A stretch of DNA of 64,000 nucleotides from Flavobacterium saliperosum (GCF_900100625.1 NZ_FMTY01000003.1:435106-499105), one strand, 5' to 3'. Positions 7,611-17,052 are shown, counted from the first letter of the stretch. The notes: generated by a model from the letters alone, not told the origin. Program-made: numbers and translations.

Positions 7611-8798
7611 TTACAACTCGGACATCACCTCATTCATCGCTTCAAGAATGATGCCACAACCTTCTTCAATCTCTTGGTTGGAAAGGGTTAGGGGCGGAGT
7701 GATGCGGATGGCGCACCCTTCAAACAACAGCCAGAATAGAATGAGTCCTTTATCCTGACATTTGAAAATTACTTTGTTGGTGATTTCAGGACTTTCTGTC
7801 ATTGCAGCCAGCATTAAACCCTCACCGCGTATCTCTGTAATTAACGGATGCACCAGTAATTTACGAATTAATTGCTCCTTTTCCAAGGCCTGAGGCATTA
7901 AATCGGTCTCAAGGAGTTCTTTTAACGTTGCCAGACACGCTGCGGCAATTACGGGATGTCCTCCAAAGGTGGTAATGTGTCCCAGTTTCGGATCGTGACT
8001 CAGTAAATCCATGTATTCCGATTTGGCCATGAAAGCACCAACTGGCATTCCGCCGCCCATGCCTTTGCCCATCACAACAACATCGGGAACCATATCGTAA
8101 TTCTGGAATCCGAAGAGTTTTCCGGTACGGCCAAATCCGGGTTGGATTTCGTCTAAGATCAATAAAGCGCCCACTTCGTCGCAACGCTGGCGTACTTTTT
8201 TAAGAAAATCGTTATGAGGTTGGATAAAACCGGCACCACCCTGAATGGTTTCCAGGATGATTCCGGCCGTTTTTTCGGTTATTTTGAGTAAATCTTCTTC
8301 GTTGTTGAACGTGATGAAATCCACATCGGGAATCAACGGGCGGAAGATCTGTTTGCGTTCTTCAAATCCCATTACACTCATCGAACCCATAGTGTTCCCG
8401 TGATAGGCGTTATGACACGAGATAAGCTGACTTCTTCCGGTCACACGACGGGCTAATTTTAAAGCACCTTCTGTGGCTTCGGTACCTGAGTTTACCAAAT
8501 AGACTTTGTCTAACGGCGCTGGGGTATTTTCGGCTAAAAGTTTACATAATTCCACCGCCGGATCCTGTGCGTATTCGCCGTATACCATTACGTGGGCGTA
8601 TTTGTCCAATTGGTTTACAATAGCTTCACGCACACGCGGATGCTGATGTCCAAGCGTACACGCGGAAACGCCCGCTACAAAATCTAAATAGGCTTTTCCG
8701 TTAGTATCGTAGATGTAGGAGCCTTTGGCGTGGGAAACTTCCATTCCTAAAGGGTAAGGGGAAGTTTGTGCCTGGTATTTATAGAAATCTTTTAACAT
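7611..8798 (-). CDS. class III (acetylornithine/ornithine-type) PLP aminotransferase
   Basis: This is a fold-type I, class III aminotransferase. It has the GSEATEGALKLAR phosphate-binding region (NSGTEATEG), the DEIQPGFGRTG motif, and GKGMGGGMPVGA with the PLP lysine. It is usually labelled an aspartate aminotransferase-family or acetylornithine-like enzyme. The substrate cannot be assigned from sequence, and no arg genes are nearby. I moved the start from 8849 to the internal ATG at 8798, because the 17 extra N-terminal residues do not look like the family and homologues begin MLKDFYKYQ. About 75 bp separate it from the OstA-like gene. Confidence 0.88.
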   Translation of the reverse strand: MLKDFYKYQAQTSPYPLGMEVSHAKGSYIYDTNGKAYLDFVAGVSACTLGHQHPRVREAIVNQLDKYAHVMVYGEYAQDPAVELCKLLAENTPAPLDKVYLVNSGTEATEGALKLARRVTGRSQLISCHNAYHGNTMGSMSVMGFEERKQIFRPLIPDVDFITFNNEEDLLKITEKTAGIILETIQGGAGFIQPHNDFLKKVRQRCDEVGALLILDEIQPGFGRTGKLFGFQNYDMVPDVVVMGKGMGGGMPVGAFMAKSEYMDLLSHDPKLGHITTFGGHPVIAAACLATLKELLETDLMPQALEKEQLIRKLLVHPLITEIRGEGLMLAAMTESPEITNKVIFKCQDKGLILFWLLFEGCAIRITPPLTLSNQEIEEGCGIILEAMNEVMSEL

Positions 8799-8873
8799 GG
8801 TGGTAGATATTCGTGTATTCTGTAATTGGGTTATTTGTAATCTGTTCACTGACCACTGAATGCTGTCAACTGA

Positions 8874-10523
8874 TTATTTCTTCTTCTTTTTAGCTGGAGC
8901 TGGTTTCTTAACCGGCTTGCCATATTCCAGCGTTTCTTTCTTAATCTCCATAGGTTTTTCGTCTGCAATAGCATCTTTTTTACTCTGAAGCTGTGCCTTT
9001 TCGTCAAGGGCTAATTCTTCAGCAGGAAAGATGTCTTCCAGTCGTTTTATTTCTTCGTCGCCACGCCAAACGAATCCTCGAAGTTTACGCGCGTTTTCCG
9101 GGAACTCGGCTTCAGGATAGATTTGTCCTTCGGCATTTATCAATTTGGTTACGGTTTGGATTTGATTGTTTTCCAACTCCAGATGAATGTTACTGCAAAC
9201 GCCTTTATCGATGCCTACCAACTCATTTTTGTCGTTGTACATGTAGTAAATCATTTCGGCATTTTTTACCATGTCTACTTCATAGAGTTTGTTGTCGCGG
9301 AACTTCCCGTATAAATGCTGTCCTTTTACCTGATTGTAGCCATTGCCGATAGTATCTTTCTGAACGATAAAGGCATTGTTCATCACTTTCAGGGAATCCA
9401 TTTTTTCGGTTTTGTTGTTGCCGATAAGATGCATGATGTCGCCTGTTAATTGGCTTTTCTGACTCCATAGAACGGGTTTCCCGATAAGTTGGGTCAGTCC
9501 TTTTTGCTGGTCGGAATGAATCGAGTCGCATTTTCCACTCATATCCGACTTGAAAATACGGGCGTTATTGAATCCGCGTACAATGCGTTCACTTTGCTTT
9601 CCGGTAACCAATATGCGTTTTGCGTGGATATAAACAGAATCGTTTTCAACAAAAGTCGCAATCAGGGCCTTTTTGGAAATAAACATCGAGTCTTTCGCTT
9701 TGTACATCTCGGCATAATGACCTCTAACCACCATCCTGTTTATGGAATCGGTTATTTTTACGTTATTGGTGGCGGTTGAAAAATCGTTTTTCCGATCGTA
9801 AAATATCTTATCGCCCTTTATCTTTCGGTTTTCATAAGTAATGGTTGAGTTTTTCGACAGATTCGAGGTGTGATTTTTGGTATCGTAAAAGCCGTTTTCG
9901 GTGTAAATCACATTTTCTTTACTCGTAATTGTGGATGGTCCGAAAACATACGCATGCCCCGAATTGTCATAGAAATCCAAATGATTGGTTTTGATGGTGC
10001 ATTCCGGATTGGTAACCGTAACAGCTGTTTTAAACTGGTATTTTTTTTCGTTCAGAAAATAACGTCCCGATTTGCTTCGCAAGGTGTTTTCGTTATTGAT
10101 AATGGTTCCGTAGGTATTGTAATAAGCCTGTTGGATGCTTCTGTCGAAATTAATGGTGTCTGTGGTTAAGGTGGATTCCGGTGAACGTAAAACCACATCG
10201 CCGGTTGCAAAAGCGAACTTCTGATTTCCGTTGTATTCGGCATATTTGCTGGTCATCGTAATGGAGTCACCCTGATTCAAGCGGACATTCCCAAAGGCTT
10301 TCACGTAGTTTTCATCTTTAAAATGATAAGCTTTGTTACAATTGATAATTACGCCGTCGTGTTCCACCTGAACATTTCCTGTAAAGAGGATTGCGCCGGG
10401 GATTTCGGTTTGATTCATGTCAATGAAATCCGAATTGATGATTCTGATGACTTTCTTTTCCTGTGCCAATGAGGTAAAACCAATGAAAAGAACACTTATG
10501 ATGAATAGAAAATAGTTTTTCAA
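8874..10523 (-). CDS. OstA/LptA-like periplasmic protein
   Basis: The 549-residue protein starts with a signal peptide ([21 protein letters not shown]). Short beta-strand repeats typical of the OstA/LptA jelly-roll follow: [20 protein letters not shown], then [21 protein letters not shown] longer tandem of similar strands comes next. It is roughly three times the size of E. coli LptA and lacks the LptD barrel. The C-terminus is lysine/alanine rich ([13 protein letters not shown]). A role in carrying lipopolysaccharide across the periplasm is inferred from the fold. It is the first gene of a three-gene minus-strand run. Its 5' region contains the 14-copy heptamer array. Confidence 0.85.
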   Translation of the reverse strand: MKNYFLFIISVLFIGFTSLAQEKKVIRIINSDFIDMNQTEIPGAILFTGNVQVEHDGVIINCNKAYHFKDENYVKAFGNVRLNQGDSITMTSKYAEYNGNQKFAFATGDVVLRSPESTLTTDTINFDRSIQQAYYNTYGTIINNENTLRSKSGRYFLNEKKYQFKTAVTVTNPECTIKTNHLDFYDNSGHAYVFGPSTITSKENVIYTENGFYDTKNHTSNLSKNSTITYENRKIKGDKIFYDRKNDFSTATNNVKITDSINRMVVRGHYAEMYKAKDSMFISKKALIATFVENDSVYIHAKRILVTGKQSERIVRGFNNARIFKSDMSGKCDSIHSDQQKGLTQLIGKPVLWSQKSQLTGDIMHLIGNNKTEKMDSLKVMNNAFIVQKDTIGNGYNQVKGQHLYGKFRDNKLYEVDMVKNAEMIYYMYNDKNELVGIDKGVCSNIHLELENNQIQTVTKLINAEGQIYPEAEFPENARKLRGFVWRGDEEIKRLEDIFPAEELALDEKAQLQSKKDAIADEKPMEIKKETLEYGKPVKKPAPAKKKKK

Positions 10524-10596
10524 TGTCTGAAATTTTGTCCAAATTTAAGTAAAATCTGTGAAAGCCGATTTTTATTAAGAATTATTTGTGTATGTG

Positions 10597-10694
10597 GGCA
10601 GAAGGCAGAAGGCAGAAGGCAGAAGGCAGAAGGCAGAAGGCAGAAGGCAGAAGGCAGAAGGCAGAAGGCAGAAGGCAGAAGGCAGAAGGCAGAA
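10597..10694. repeat. tandem heptanucleotide array, 14 copies of GGCAGAA
   Basis: Fourteen uninterrupted, identical copies of the 7-mer GGCAGAA span 98 bp. Because 7 is not a multiple of 3, each frame reads a 7-residue cycle (AEGRRQK on plus, CLLPSAF on minus), which explains the apparent small ORFs. It lies 73 bp upstream of the OstA-like start codon, between that gene and purA. The array should be prone to copy-number change by slippage. Confidence 0.97.
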
Positions 10695-10704
10695 GTATAA
10701 GTGT

Positions 10705-10768
10705 TATCCACTATCCTTCACAAAACTTTGTGTGTCTCTGTGGGGCTTTGTGCCTCTTCGCGAAATAA
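10705..10768. repeat. short interspersed repeat (CTTTGTGTGTCTCTGTGG type)
   Basis: The stretch reads as a degenerate string of CTTTGTG / TCTCTGTGG / GCCTCTTCGCG words. It resembles the pair of inverted repeats at 45934-46037 (CACAAAGACACC, TTGTGTCTTAGCGCC). No ORF or clear stem is present here. Confidence 0.45.
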
Positions 10769-10770
10769 CT

Positions 10771-10806
10771 ATCAAAAAAAAAACGCCTTCCGAAGAAAGC
10801 GTTTTT
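10771..10806 (-). terminator. purA terminator
   Basis: On the minus strand, AAAAACGCTTTC and GGAAGGCGTTTTT form an imperfect hairpin (core AAACGC/GCGTTT). A run of T residues follows (complement of 10774-10783). It starts just past the purA stop. Confidence 0.8.
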
Positions 10807-10810
10807 CATA

Positions 10811-12082
10811 TTATTTAAGAATCGTCTGAGTTCTGTCCGGTCCAACTGAGACCACTTTGATAGGCACTTCGACTTCTTTTTCAATAAATTCGATGTATTC
10901 TTTTAATTCCACCGGTAATTCGTCGTATTTGGTCATTCCGGTTAAATCGGCTTGCCATCCTTTTTTCTCAATGAAAATCGGAGTAACGTTTTCTTCTTCA
11001 ATGTTGTACGGTAAGTGAGAAATAACTTCTCCTTTGTATTTGTAACCTGTACACACCTTAAGCGTGTCAAAACCGGAAAGTACGTCGCCTTTCATCATGA
11101 ACAATTGCGTAACGCCATTTACCTGAACGGCATATTTCAACGCTACCAAATCCAACCAGCCGCAACGTCTTGGACGTCCTGTTACGGCTCCGAATTCGTT
11201 ACCTACTCTGGCCATGGTCTGACCATCTTCGTCGAACAATTCCGTTGGGAAAGGTCCGCTACCTACACGGGTGGTGTATGCTTTGAAAATCCCGAAAACG
11301 TCTTTTACTTTGTTAGGCGCAATTCCCAAACCGGTACAAGCTCCCGCAGCTGTTGTATTAGACGATGTTACGAAAGGATACGTTCCGAAATCGATGTCCA
11401 ATAACGAACCCTGAGCACCTTCTGCAAGAATTGATTTTCCTGCTTTCATCGCATTGTTCAGGTATTCTTCACTGTCAATGAATTGCAATGTCTTTAAAAC
11501 TTCAACAGCTTCAAAGAATTCCGCTTCCATTTCCTGTAAATTGTATTGCATATCAACATCATAGAATGCAATCATCGCCTCATGTTTGTCGGCTAATGCT
11601 CTGTAACGTTCTTTAAAATCACCTAATTCGATATCCCCCACACGGATTCCGTTTCTTCCGGTTTTGTCCATATACGTTGGGCCAATTCCTTTTAAAGTTG
11701 AACCGATTTTCGCTTTTCCTTTAGAAGCTTCCGAAGCAGCGTCCAATAAACGATGTGTTGGTAAAATTAAGTGTGCTTTTCTGGAAATCAGTAATTTTGA
11801 TTTCACATCCATGTTGAATTTTTCAAGACCTTCCAGTTCTTTCTGGAAAACCACCGGATCAATTACCACGCCGTTTCCGATGATGTTAATCGCCGTTTTA
11901 TGGAAAATCCCCGAAGGAATGGTTCTTAAAACGTGTTTGATTCCGTCAAATTCTAAGGTGTGTCCGGCGTTTGGTCCGCCTTGAAAACGAGCAATAATGT
12001 CGTATTTTGAAGTAAGTACGTCAACGATTTTTCCTTTGCCTTCGTCGCCCCACTGTAAGCCTAGCAGTAAATCTACTGTCAT
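10811..12082 (-). CDS. purA: adenylosuccinate synthetase
   Basis: PurA joins IMP and aspartate using GTP, the first committed step from IMP to AMP, in the cytosol. The 423-residue length is normal. Signatures are QWGDEGKGKIVD (residues 10-21), GPNAGHT, IGNGVVIDP, the STLKGIGPTYMDK loop, GAQGSLLDIDFGTYPFVTSSN and GRPRRCGWLD. The gene lies 54 bp downstream of fur on the same strand and could be read from either a fur-region or its own promoter. A terminator follows. Confidence 0.97.
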   Translation of the reverse strand: MTVDLLLGLQWGDEGKGKIVDVLTSKYDIIARFQGGPNAGHTLEFDGIKHVLRTIPSGIFHKTAINIIGNGVVIDPVVFQKELEGLEKFNMDVKSKLLISRKAHLILPTHRLLDAASEASKGKAKIGSTLKGIGPTYMDKTGRNGIRVGDIELGDFKERYRALADKHEAMIAFYDVDMQYNLQEMEAEFFEAVEVLKTLQFIDSEEYLNNAMKAGKSILAEGAQGSLLDIDFGTYPFVTSSNTTAAGACTGLGIAPNKVKDVFGIFKAYTTRVGSGPFPTELFDEDGQTMARVGNEFGAVTGRPRRCGWLDLVALKYAVQVNGVTQLFMMKGDVLSGFDTLKVCTGYKYKGEVISHLPYNIEEENVTPIFIEKKGWQADLTGMTKYDELPVELKEYIEFIEKEVEVPIKVVSVGPDRTQTILK

Positions 12083-12136
12083 TGTGTTGTGTTGTTATAG
12101 TTGTTGTTTATTTTTGATAGTCAATCCGACTTTCGT

Positions 12137-12577
12137 TTACTCCTGTTTTTTTGTAGCGTAAAAGTAAAGCGAATGGTTGTGAATGTTCACTCCGAAAATT
12201 TCTTCGATGGTTTGTTTTATCGTTTGGATTCTCGGGTCACAAAATTCGATTACTTCGCCGGTGTCGCTCATAATGATGTGATCGTGCTGTTTGTCAAAAT
12301 AGGATTTTTCATAATGCGCCTGATTTTGTCCAAACTGATGACGTCTCACCAAACCGCATTCCAATAACAATTCTATCGTGTTGTAAAGTGTTGCTCTACT
12401 TACGCGATAGTTCTTGTTTTTCATTTTAATATATAAGGATTCGATGTCAAAGTGCTCCTGACTATCGTATATCTCCTGAAGAATAGCATAGCGCTCCGGC
12501 GTTTTACGATGCCCTTTTTCTTCAAGGTATTTTGTGAATACACTTTTTACAATCTCCTGATTCTTATTATTATCCAT
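12137..12577 (-). CDS. Fur-family metal-dependent transcriptional regulator
   Basis: This 146-residue repressor-type protein has the Fur winged helix ([21 protein letters not shown], residues 57-77) and the dimerisation/metal region [21 protein letters not shown] (97-117). The metal-site histidines H98 and H100 are kept. The structural-zinc CxxC pair found after HHDH in many Fur proteins is absent (MSDT at that position), and there is no second CxxC near the C-terminus. Whether it senses iron, zinc or peroxide cannot be told. It sits between an orphan secreted protein and purA, downstream of relA/spoT. No obvious Fur box is visible in the short spacers. Confidence 0.88.
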   Translation of the reverse strand: MDNNKNQEIVKSVFTKYLEEKGHRKTPERYAILQEIYDSQEHFDIESLYIKMKNKNYRVSRATLYNTIELLLECGLVRRHQFGQNQAHYEKSYFDKQHDHIIMSDTGEVIEFCDPRIQTIKQTIEEIFGVNIHNHSLYFYATKKQE

Positions 12578-12639
12578 TTGGGTTTGCTATGAAAGACCCG
12601 CAAAGGTAAGTTTAATTTTTCTGAAGTGAAAGTTTAATT

Positions 12640-13320
12640 TTATTGTGTTTTGAAAATTGAATTCCATATTTCAGGTTTCAGATGTCCGGCAATTGAGTCA
12701 GCGGTGGTTTCTCCGTTGTATATCAAAGTGGTGCCGTCGTATTTGGTTATTGAGAAGGAGCCACAAACTGTTGGGTTTCGAAAAATATTCTCTCTGATGT
12801 TATTGTTTTTATCTGAAAAGAAATATTCGTTTTCGTATTGAAGGCTGTCAGAAAGGGTGATGCCTTTTTCGTATAAAACAAGGAAAACGGTGTTAGGGTA
12901 TGTTTTTTCGATATAAACTTTAAATGGATCGTGATATTCTTTCTTTCTTTTTATCAATTCACTATTTATGTTGTTGGAATACCAATCCGAGCAAACATCA
13001 TCTTTATAGTTGTAATAAATTATGAATGTAGTTGATTCTGAAAATGTTTTCCCTGTTAGATCTTCAATTTTTTTTCTGAAATCAGCAAAATTGATTTTGT
13101 ATGCACTGTATCTTGGGGCATTGTATTGATAAACCCTTCCGCTGTCGGCAGTTATTCTAAAGGCCATAGCATTATTGGGGTATTTTTCTGCCAAAGTCAT
13201 GAAATTCGAACTTGTCTTTTGTCCGTACGGGTCTAATTTATATTTGACACTTCGACTCTGTGCTGAAACACATGAACATGTGAATAAAGCACTGAATAGT
13301 AAAACAATTTGTTTAATCAT
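12640..13320 (-). CDS. orphan secreted protein, unknown function
   Basis: I do not recognise the family. The 226-residue product starts with a signal peptide (MIKQIVLLFSALFTCSCVSAQ, cut after SAQ), or possibly a lipoprotein signal at one of the two cysteines. It has two further cysteines in the mature part (DVCSDW, TVCGSF) that could pair. The gene begins 3 bp after the relA/spoT stop and ends 62 bp before fur, so it is probably co-transcribed with relA/spoT. Its codon use looks more A/T-rich than its neighbours, which suggests a later insertion between otherwise housekeeping genes. Confidence 0.65.
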   Translation of the reverse strand: MIKQIVLLFSALFTCSCVSAQSRSVKYKLDPYGQKTSSNFMTLAEKYPNNAMAFRITADSGRVYQYNAPRYSAYKINFADFRKKIEDLTGKTFSESTTFIIYYNYKDDVCSDWYSNNINSELIKRKKEYHDPFKVYIEKTYPNTVFLVLYEKGITLSDSLQYENEYFFSDKNNNIRENIFRNPTVCGSFSITKYDGTTLIYNGETTADSIAGHLKPEIWNSIFKTQ

Positions 13321-13323
13321 GAA

Positions 13324-15543
13324 TTAAATATTGTTTACACGCGTTACTTTATCCACGCCGTCAATTTTTCGGATGTTGTCCATCAGTTTTTTCAGAATTA
13401 CATTGTTCTGAACCACTACCGTTACCTGACCGTTAAACAGTCCTGCTTCACCACTCAAGGAAATACTCTGAATGTTTACGTTCATTTGGTTGGAAATTAC
13501 TTTGGTCAGTTCGTTGGTTAAACCAAGTGTGTCCATTCCGGTAATTTTCAGGGTGGCTTTGAATTCTTCCTGGGAAGAGTCAATCCATTTGGCCTGAATG
13601 ATACGGTAGGCGAAATTCGACTGTAAACTGATGGCGTTCGGACAGTCTTTTCGGTGCACTTTAATCCCTTCGGTAATGGTTACGAATCCGAAAACATCAT
13701 CGCCGGGAATTGGGTTGCAACACGTAGATAATTTGTAATCCAGTTTGTCCTGTTCCGCACCAAAAACCAATAAATCGTAGTTTTTGCTGAGTTCGTTTTT
13801 ATGAATGTGTTCCGGTTGCGCCGATGGGGAACGCTTTATTGTTTTCTTGAAGAAATTCACCAATGAATTGCTTTTCTGCGCGGCAAAGTCTTTTAATTGC
13901 TGGTTGTCGATGGTTCCCAATCCGGCACGGTAAAACAAATCCAGACTGGTTTGCAGTTTGAAGAAGTTTACCAATTCGTTAACGGTTTGCTCGTTAAGCG
14001 CTACTTTTAAATGGCGTAATTTTCGGGTTAGGATTTCTTTTCCGTCTTCGGCAATTTTTTTGGTACTCTCGTTGAGTACGTTCTTGATTTTATTTTTGGC
14101 TCTGGCTGTAGTAACATAATCCAACCAATGCGCTGTTGGTTTCTGATTCGCCGATGTGATGATTTCCACCTGATCGCCACTGTTTAGCACATGGTTCAGC
14201 GGTACCAGTTTTCCGTTTACTCTGGTGCCTCGCGTTTTTACACCGATTTCCGAGTGGATGCTGAACGCGAAATCCAGTGAGGTAGCACCTTTAGGTAACG
14301 ATTTGATTTCCCCTTTTGGTGTAAAGACATAAATTTCTTTGGCATACAGATTTAGTTTGAAATCCTCGACAAAATCTACGGCATTGGTTTCTGAATTTTC
14401 CAGTGCTTCTTTCAGTTGGTTCAACCAAACATCCAGACTGTTTTCTTCAGACGCGCCTTGTTTGTATTTGTAATGTGCTGCGTAACCTTTTTCGGCGATT
14501 TCATCCATGCGTTCGCTTCGCACCTGAATTTCCACCCAGCGCCCTTTCGGCCCCATAACGGTAATGTGTAAGGCTTCGTATCCGGTTGATTTCGGCGAAG
14601 AAATCCAGTCGCGCAAACGACTCGGACTCGGGCGATAATGATCGGTTACTATCGAATAAATCTTCCAGGCCAGGAATTTTTCGTCGTGCGGATTGGATTT
14701 GTAGATGATTCTCAGGGCAAATTTGTCGTATACTTCGTCAAAAGTAACCCCTTGAGCGAGCATTTTTCTTCGGATGGAATACACCGATTTCGGTCGGCCT
14801 TTCATCGTATATTCAATATGTTCTTCGTCTAGGGAATTTTTAAGGACATCGGCAATCGATTTGATGTATGCCTGTTGTTCTTCCTTACTCTCCTTCATTT
14901 TACTTACGATATCGTTGTAAACGGCAGGTTCGGTATATTTCAACCCTAAATCTTCCAGTTGGGTTTTGATATTGTAAAGTCCCAAACGATGGGCTAGGGG
15001 AGCGTAAATATATAAGGTTTCCGATGCGATTTTAGCCTGTTTGTAATCGACCATGCTTTCCATGGTTTGCATGTTATGCAGACGGTCGGCGATTTTGATA
15101 AGGATTACACGAACATCATCATTGAGTGTCAACAGCATTTTGCGGAAATTTTCCGCCTGCATTGAGATTTCCTGATCCGTTTTTACTTTGGCGATTTTGG
15201 TTAAACCGTCAACAATACGGGCAATTTTCGGGTTGAACATCTTTTCGATGTCTTCCACGGTAATGTCCGTATCTTCCACCACATCGTGCATCAAAGCAGC
15301 AGCAATGGAAGTCGCACCCAAACCAATTTCTCCGGCTACAATTTTAGCAACGGCAATTGGGTGAAAAATATAGGCTTCGCCCGATTTTCGGCGTTGGTCT
15401 TTATGTGCATCAACAGCCACATCAAACGCTTTTCGGATGAGTTTTTTATCGTCTTCGGAAAGGGTCTGATAACTAATACGGAGCAGTTCTTTATATTCTT
15501 TGGCAATAGCTTTGTTTTCAGCTTCTAAATCAATCTCTATCAT
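13324..15543 (-). CDS. bifunctional (p)ppGpp synthetase/hydrolase, RelA/SpoT family
   Basis: This 739-residue long RSH enzyme makes and degrades the stringent-response alarmone. The N-terminal HD hydrolase looks intact (HDVVEDTD, H86-D87, with the distal IADRLHNM motif). The synthetase domain (about 240-350) has the YEALHITV and EIQVRSERMDEIAE motifs. TGS (about 403-463, YVFTPKGEIKSLPKGATSLDFAF) and a C-terminal ACT domain (about 660-735) follow, with a CC-containing zinc-finger-like CCNPIPGDDVFGFVT between them. Both catalytic halves look active, as expected for the single RSH of most Bacteroidota. It heads a minus-strand run with the orphan secreted gene and fur. Confidence 0.94.
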   Translation of the reverse strand: MIEIDLEAENKAIAKEYKELLRISYQTLSEDDKKLIRKAFDVAVDAHKDQRRKSGEAYIFHPIAVAKIVAGEIGLGATSIAAALMHDVVEDTDITVEDIEKMFNPKIARIVDGLTKIAKVKTDQEISMQAENFRKMLLTLNDDVRVILIKIADRLHNMQTMESMVDYKQAKIASETLYIYAPLAHRLGLYNIKTQLEDLGLKYTEPAVYNDIVSKMKESKEEQQAYIKSIADVLKNSLDEEHIEYTMKGRPKSVYSIRRKMLAQGVTFDEVYDKFALRIIYKSNPHDEKFLAWKIYSIVTDHYRPSPSRLRDWISSPKSTGYEALHITVMGPKGRWVEIQVRSERMDEIAEKGYAAHYKYKQGASEENSLDVWLNQLKEALENSETNAVDFVEDFKLNLYAKEIYVFTPKGEIKSLPKGATSLDFAFSIHSEIGVKTRGTRVNGKLVPLNHVLNSGDQVEIITSANQKPTAHWLDYVTTARAKNKIKNVLNESTKKIAEDGKEILTRKLRHLKVALNEQTVNELVNFFKLQTSLDLFYRAGLGTIDNQQLKDFAAQKSNSLVNFFKKTIKRSPSAQPEHIHKNELSKNYDLLVFGAEQDKLDYKLSTCCNPIPGDDVFGFVTITEGIKVHRKDCPNAISLQSNFAYRIIQAKWIDSSQEEFKATLKITGMDTLGLTNELTKVISNQMNVNIQSISLSGEAGLFNGQVTVVVQNNVILKKLMDNIRKIDGVDKVTRVNNI

Positions 15544-15880
15544 GGTATTTCATTCAGTACTTAAAAATAAGGTAAAGAAATGAAGTTTGCAAACAGATTG
15601 CCGTTTTATATGAAAAAAGCGTTCTTTTTATAAGTTTTTCATTATGGTTCTGTTAAGAGCGTCAAATGTTGGTTTTTATTTTAAATAGATTTTGGAGAGC
15701 TGTACGAATTATAAAAGAATAAATTAATAAGAAGAAGATTTTAAGGGGAACTTCGTTTTTTTTAAAACCATCACAGGAATCGCTGTTGAAGAAGTTTATA
15801 GATTCCTGTTATGTTGGTCATGATTTTTAGAAGACTGCTATATTGTTTTCGGCTATTAAATCAATCGGATGGCTTGTTCA
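15544..15880. other. intergenic region without a visible gene
   Basis: These 337 A/T-rich bases lie between relA/spoT (start) and the last gene of the arsenic operon (end). They contain the arsenic-operon terminator candidate at 15773-15809 and presumably the relA/spoT promoter near 15545-15640. I see no ORF, tRNA or repeat of the families found elsewhere in the window. Confidence 0.6.
15773..15809 (-). terminator. candidate terminator of the arsenic operon
   Basis: A perfect 9-bp inverted repeat, ACAGGAATC (15773-15781) with GATTCCTGT (15801-15809), has a 19-nt loop. It lies 72 bp past the arsG-like stop. On the minus strand a T-rich stretch follows only after several other bases, so this is a weak call. 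Confidence 0.35.
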
Positions 15881-16588
15881 TTATATTACTTTGAGGTATA
15901 TTAAAATGTAGTATAACCCTGTTCCTACAAAAAGTAATCCTGCAATACCTCTCATAATCTTTTCGACTTTGGTTATGGCATTAAAGTATTTGCCCACTTT
16001 TTGCATGCTGAAAGCGATTAGAAAAGTAAAAAACAATACCAAGGAACCGGCACCAAGCGCATAGAAGAACGGTAGGGTGAAACCAACACTGCTTTTAATA
16101 CTCATTGGAATTAAAATACCAAAATACATTGCGCCGCTGTAGGGACAAAATGCCATTGCAAATAATGCGCCCAACAAGAAAGAACCCAATAGTCCCTTAT
16201 CCTTAAATTTATCCTGAACTTTTTCGGTAAAATTGGATTTTCCTAAAAAATGGAGTTTAATCACGTTTAGCATTATTAAACCAATGACAACCATAATCGG
16301 CCCAATGAATTTTTCGCCATTGCCTTGAAAAAATTTAGCCACATGGAATTTGCTTGCGCCAAAAATAATAATCAACGCGATGCTCGTATAGGTTAATGCT
16401 AACCCCAATGTATAAAGAAAACCGCTTAACAAGACTTTTTTCTTTCCTGTTAGTGTTTTGGAAATATAGGCGGTTGCCGTAATGTTAGTGGCCAACGGGC
16501 ACGGACTGATAGCTGTAAGTATGCCTAAAAGTAAAGCGCCTAAAAGAGGCATGTTGCTGCTTTCAAATAGTTGGGTAACCGTCTCCAT
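15881..16588 (-). CDS. ArsG-like aromatic arsenical efflux permease (DsbD/CcdA fold)
   Basis: The 235-residue protein has six hydrophobic helices. Two cysteine-proline motifs are at DsbD/CcdA-like positions: SPCPLATN in the first helix and FCPYSGAMYFG in the fourth. Together with the ArsF-like partner just upstream (touching ORFs) this matches the ArsG family. ArsG was described with ArsE and ArsF in Shewanella putrefaciens as exporting aromatic arsenicals after reduction of their nitro group. A plain CcdA-type electron carrier is the alternative. Operon context favours arsenic. It is the last gene of the operon. Confidence 0.75.
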   Translation of the reverse strand: METVTQLFESSNMPLLGALLLGILTAISPCPLATNITATAYISKTLTGKKKVLLSGFLYTLGLALTYTSIALIIIFGASKFHVAKFFQGNGEKFIGPIMVVIGLIMLNVIKLHFLGKSNFTEKVQDKFKDKGLLGSFLLGALFAMAFCPYSGAMYFGILIPMSIKSSVGFTLPFFYALGAGSLVLFFTFLIAFSMQKVGKYFNAITKVEKIMRGIAGLLFVGTGLYYILIYLKVI

Positions 16589-17052
16589 TATTTAAGCGCT
16601 GTTTGGATTTTTGTTCTTAACTGTGGAATGTATTCTTCGGCATCATTGGCTTTATCAAAAGCGAAGTCGCTCCAATCGGAAATATTGTCTTTACCGTTTG
16701 CAACATTATTAATCATTAACGCTGTTCCGGTTGCTTCAAACTTTTCGGCTAATTTTTCGTTTTTTTCGTCATCCACATCAATAACCTGATAAACAATCTT
16801 ACCGGATTTCATTTCGTTTGCAAAATAATTGTCTAAAGTTGCTTTGGTGTTGGCTTTCATGTTTTTGCAGGTTTCACATTGTCTTGTTCCGTGAAAAGCA
16901 TAAACTTCCAATCTGTTTTTTGATGTTGTAGTTTTTTCTGTACCTGTTGGTGTAAAGCCTTCTTTTGGACTTTTGAAATTTTCATCTTTAGAATTGCAGG
17001 AAAACAATATGGAAGTCGCCACAATTGTAAGTAATAAACCTATTTTTTTCAT
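16588..17052 (-). CDS. ArsF-like thioredoxin-fold lipoprotein
   Basis: This 154-residue protein has a lipoprotein signal (MKKIGLLLTIVATSILFSC, lipid cysteine C19). The mature N-terminus NSKDEN contains a K-D-E triplet resembling the Bacteroidota lipoprotein export signal. A thioredoxin-like domain follows, with the motif C59-E-T-C62 and the downstream VYQVIDVDDEKNEKLAEKF strand. The family is annotated as nitrophenyl-compound nitroreductase subunit ArsF. No flavin-binding motif is visible, so the nitroreductase label rests on published family work and not on this sequence. The gene abuts the ArsG-like gene (16588 shared). Confidence 0.72.
   Translation of the reverse strand: MKKIGLLLTIVATSILFSCNSKDENFKSPKEGFTPTGTEKTTTSKNRLEVYAFHGTRQCETCKNMKANTKATLDNYFANEMKSGKIVYQVIDVDDEKNEKLAEKFEATGTALMINNVANGKDNISDWSDFAFDKANDAEEYIPQLRTKIQTALK

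Noticed and set aside
10586..10818. Three small ORFs (AEGRRQK and CLLPSAF repeats) over the heptamer array
   Set aside because: They are automatic translations of the 7-nt GGCAGAA repeat in different frames, with no flanking coding signal.
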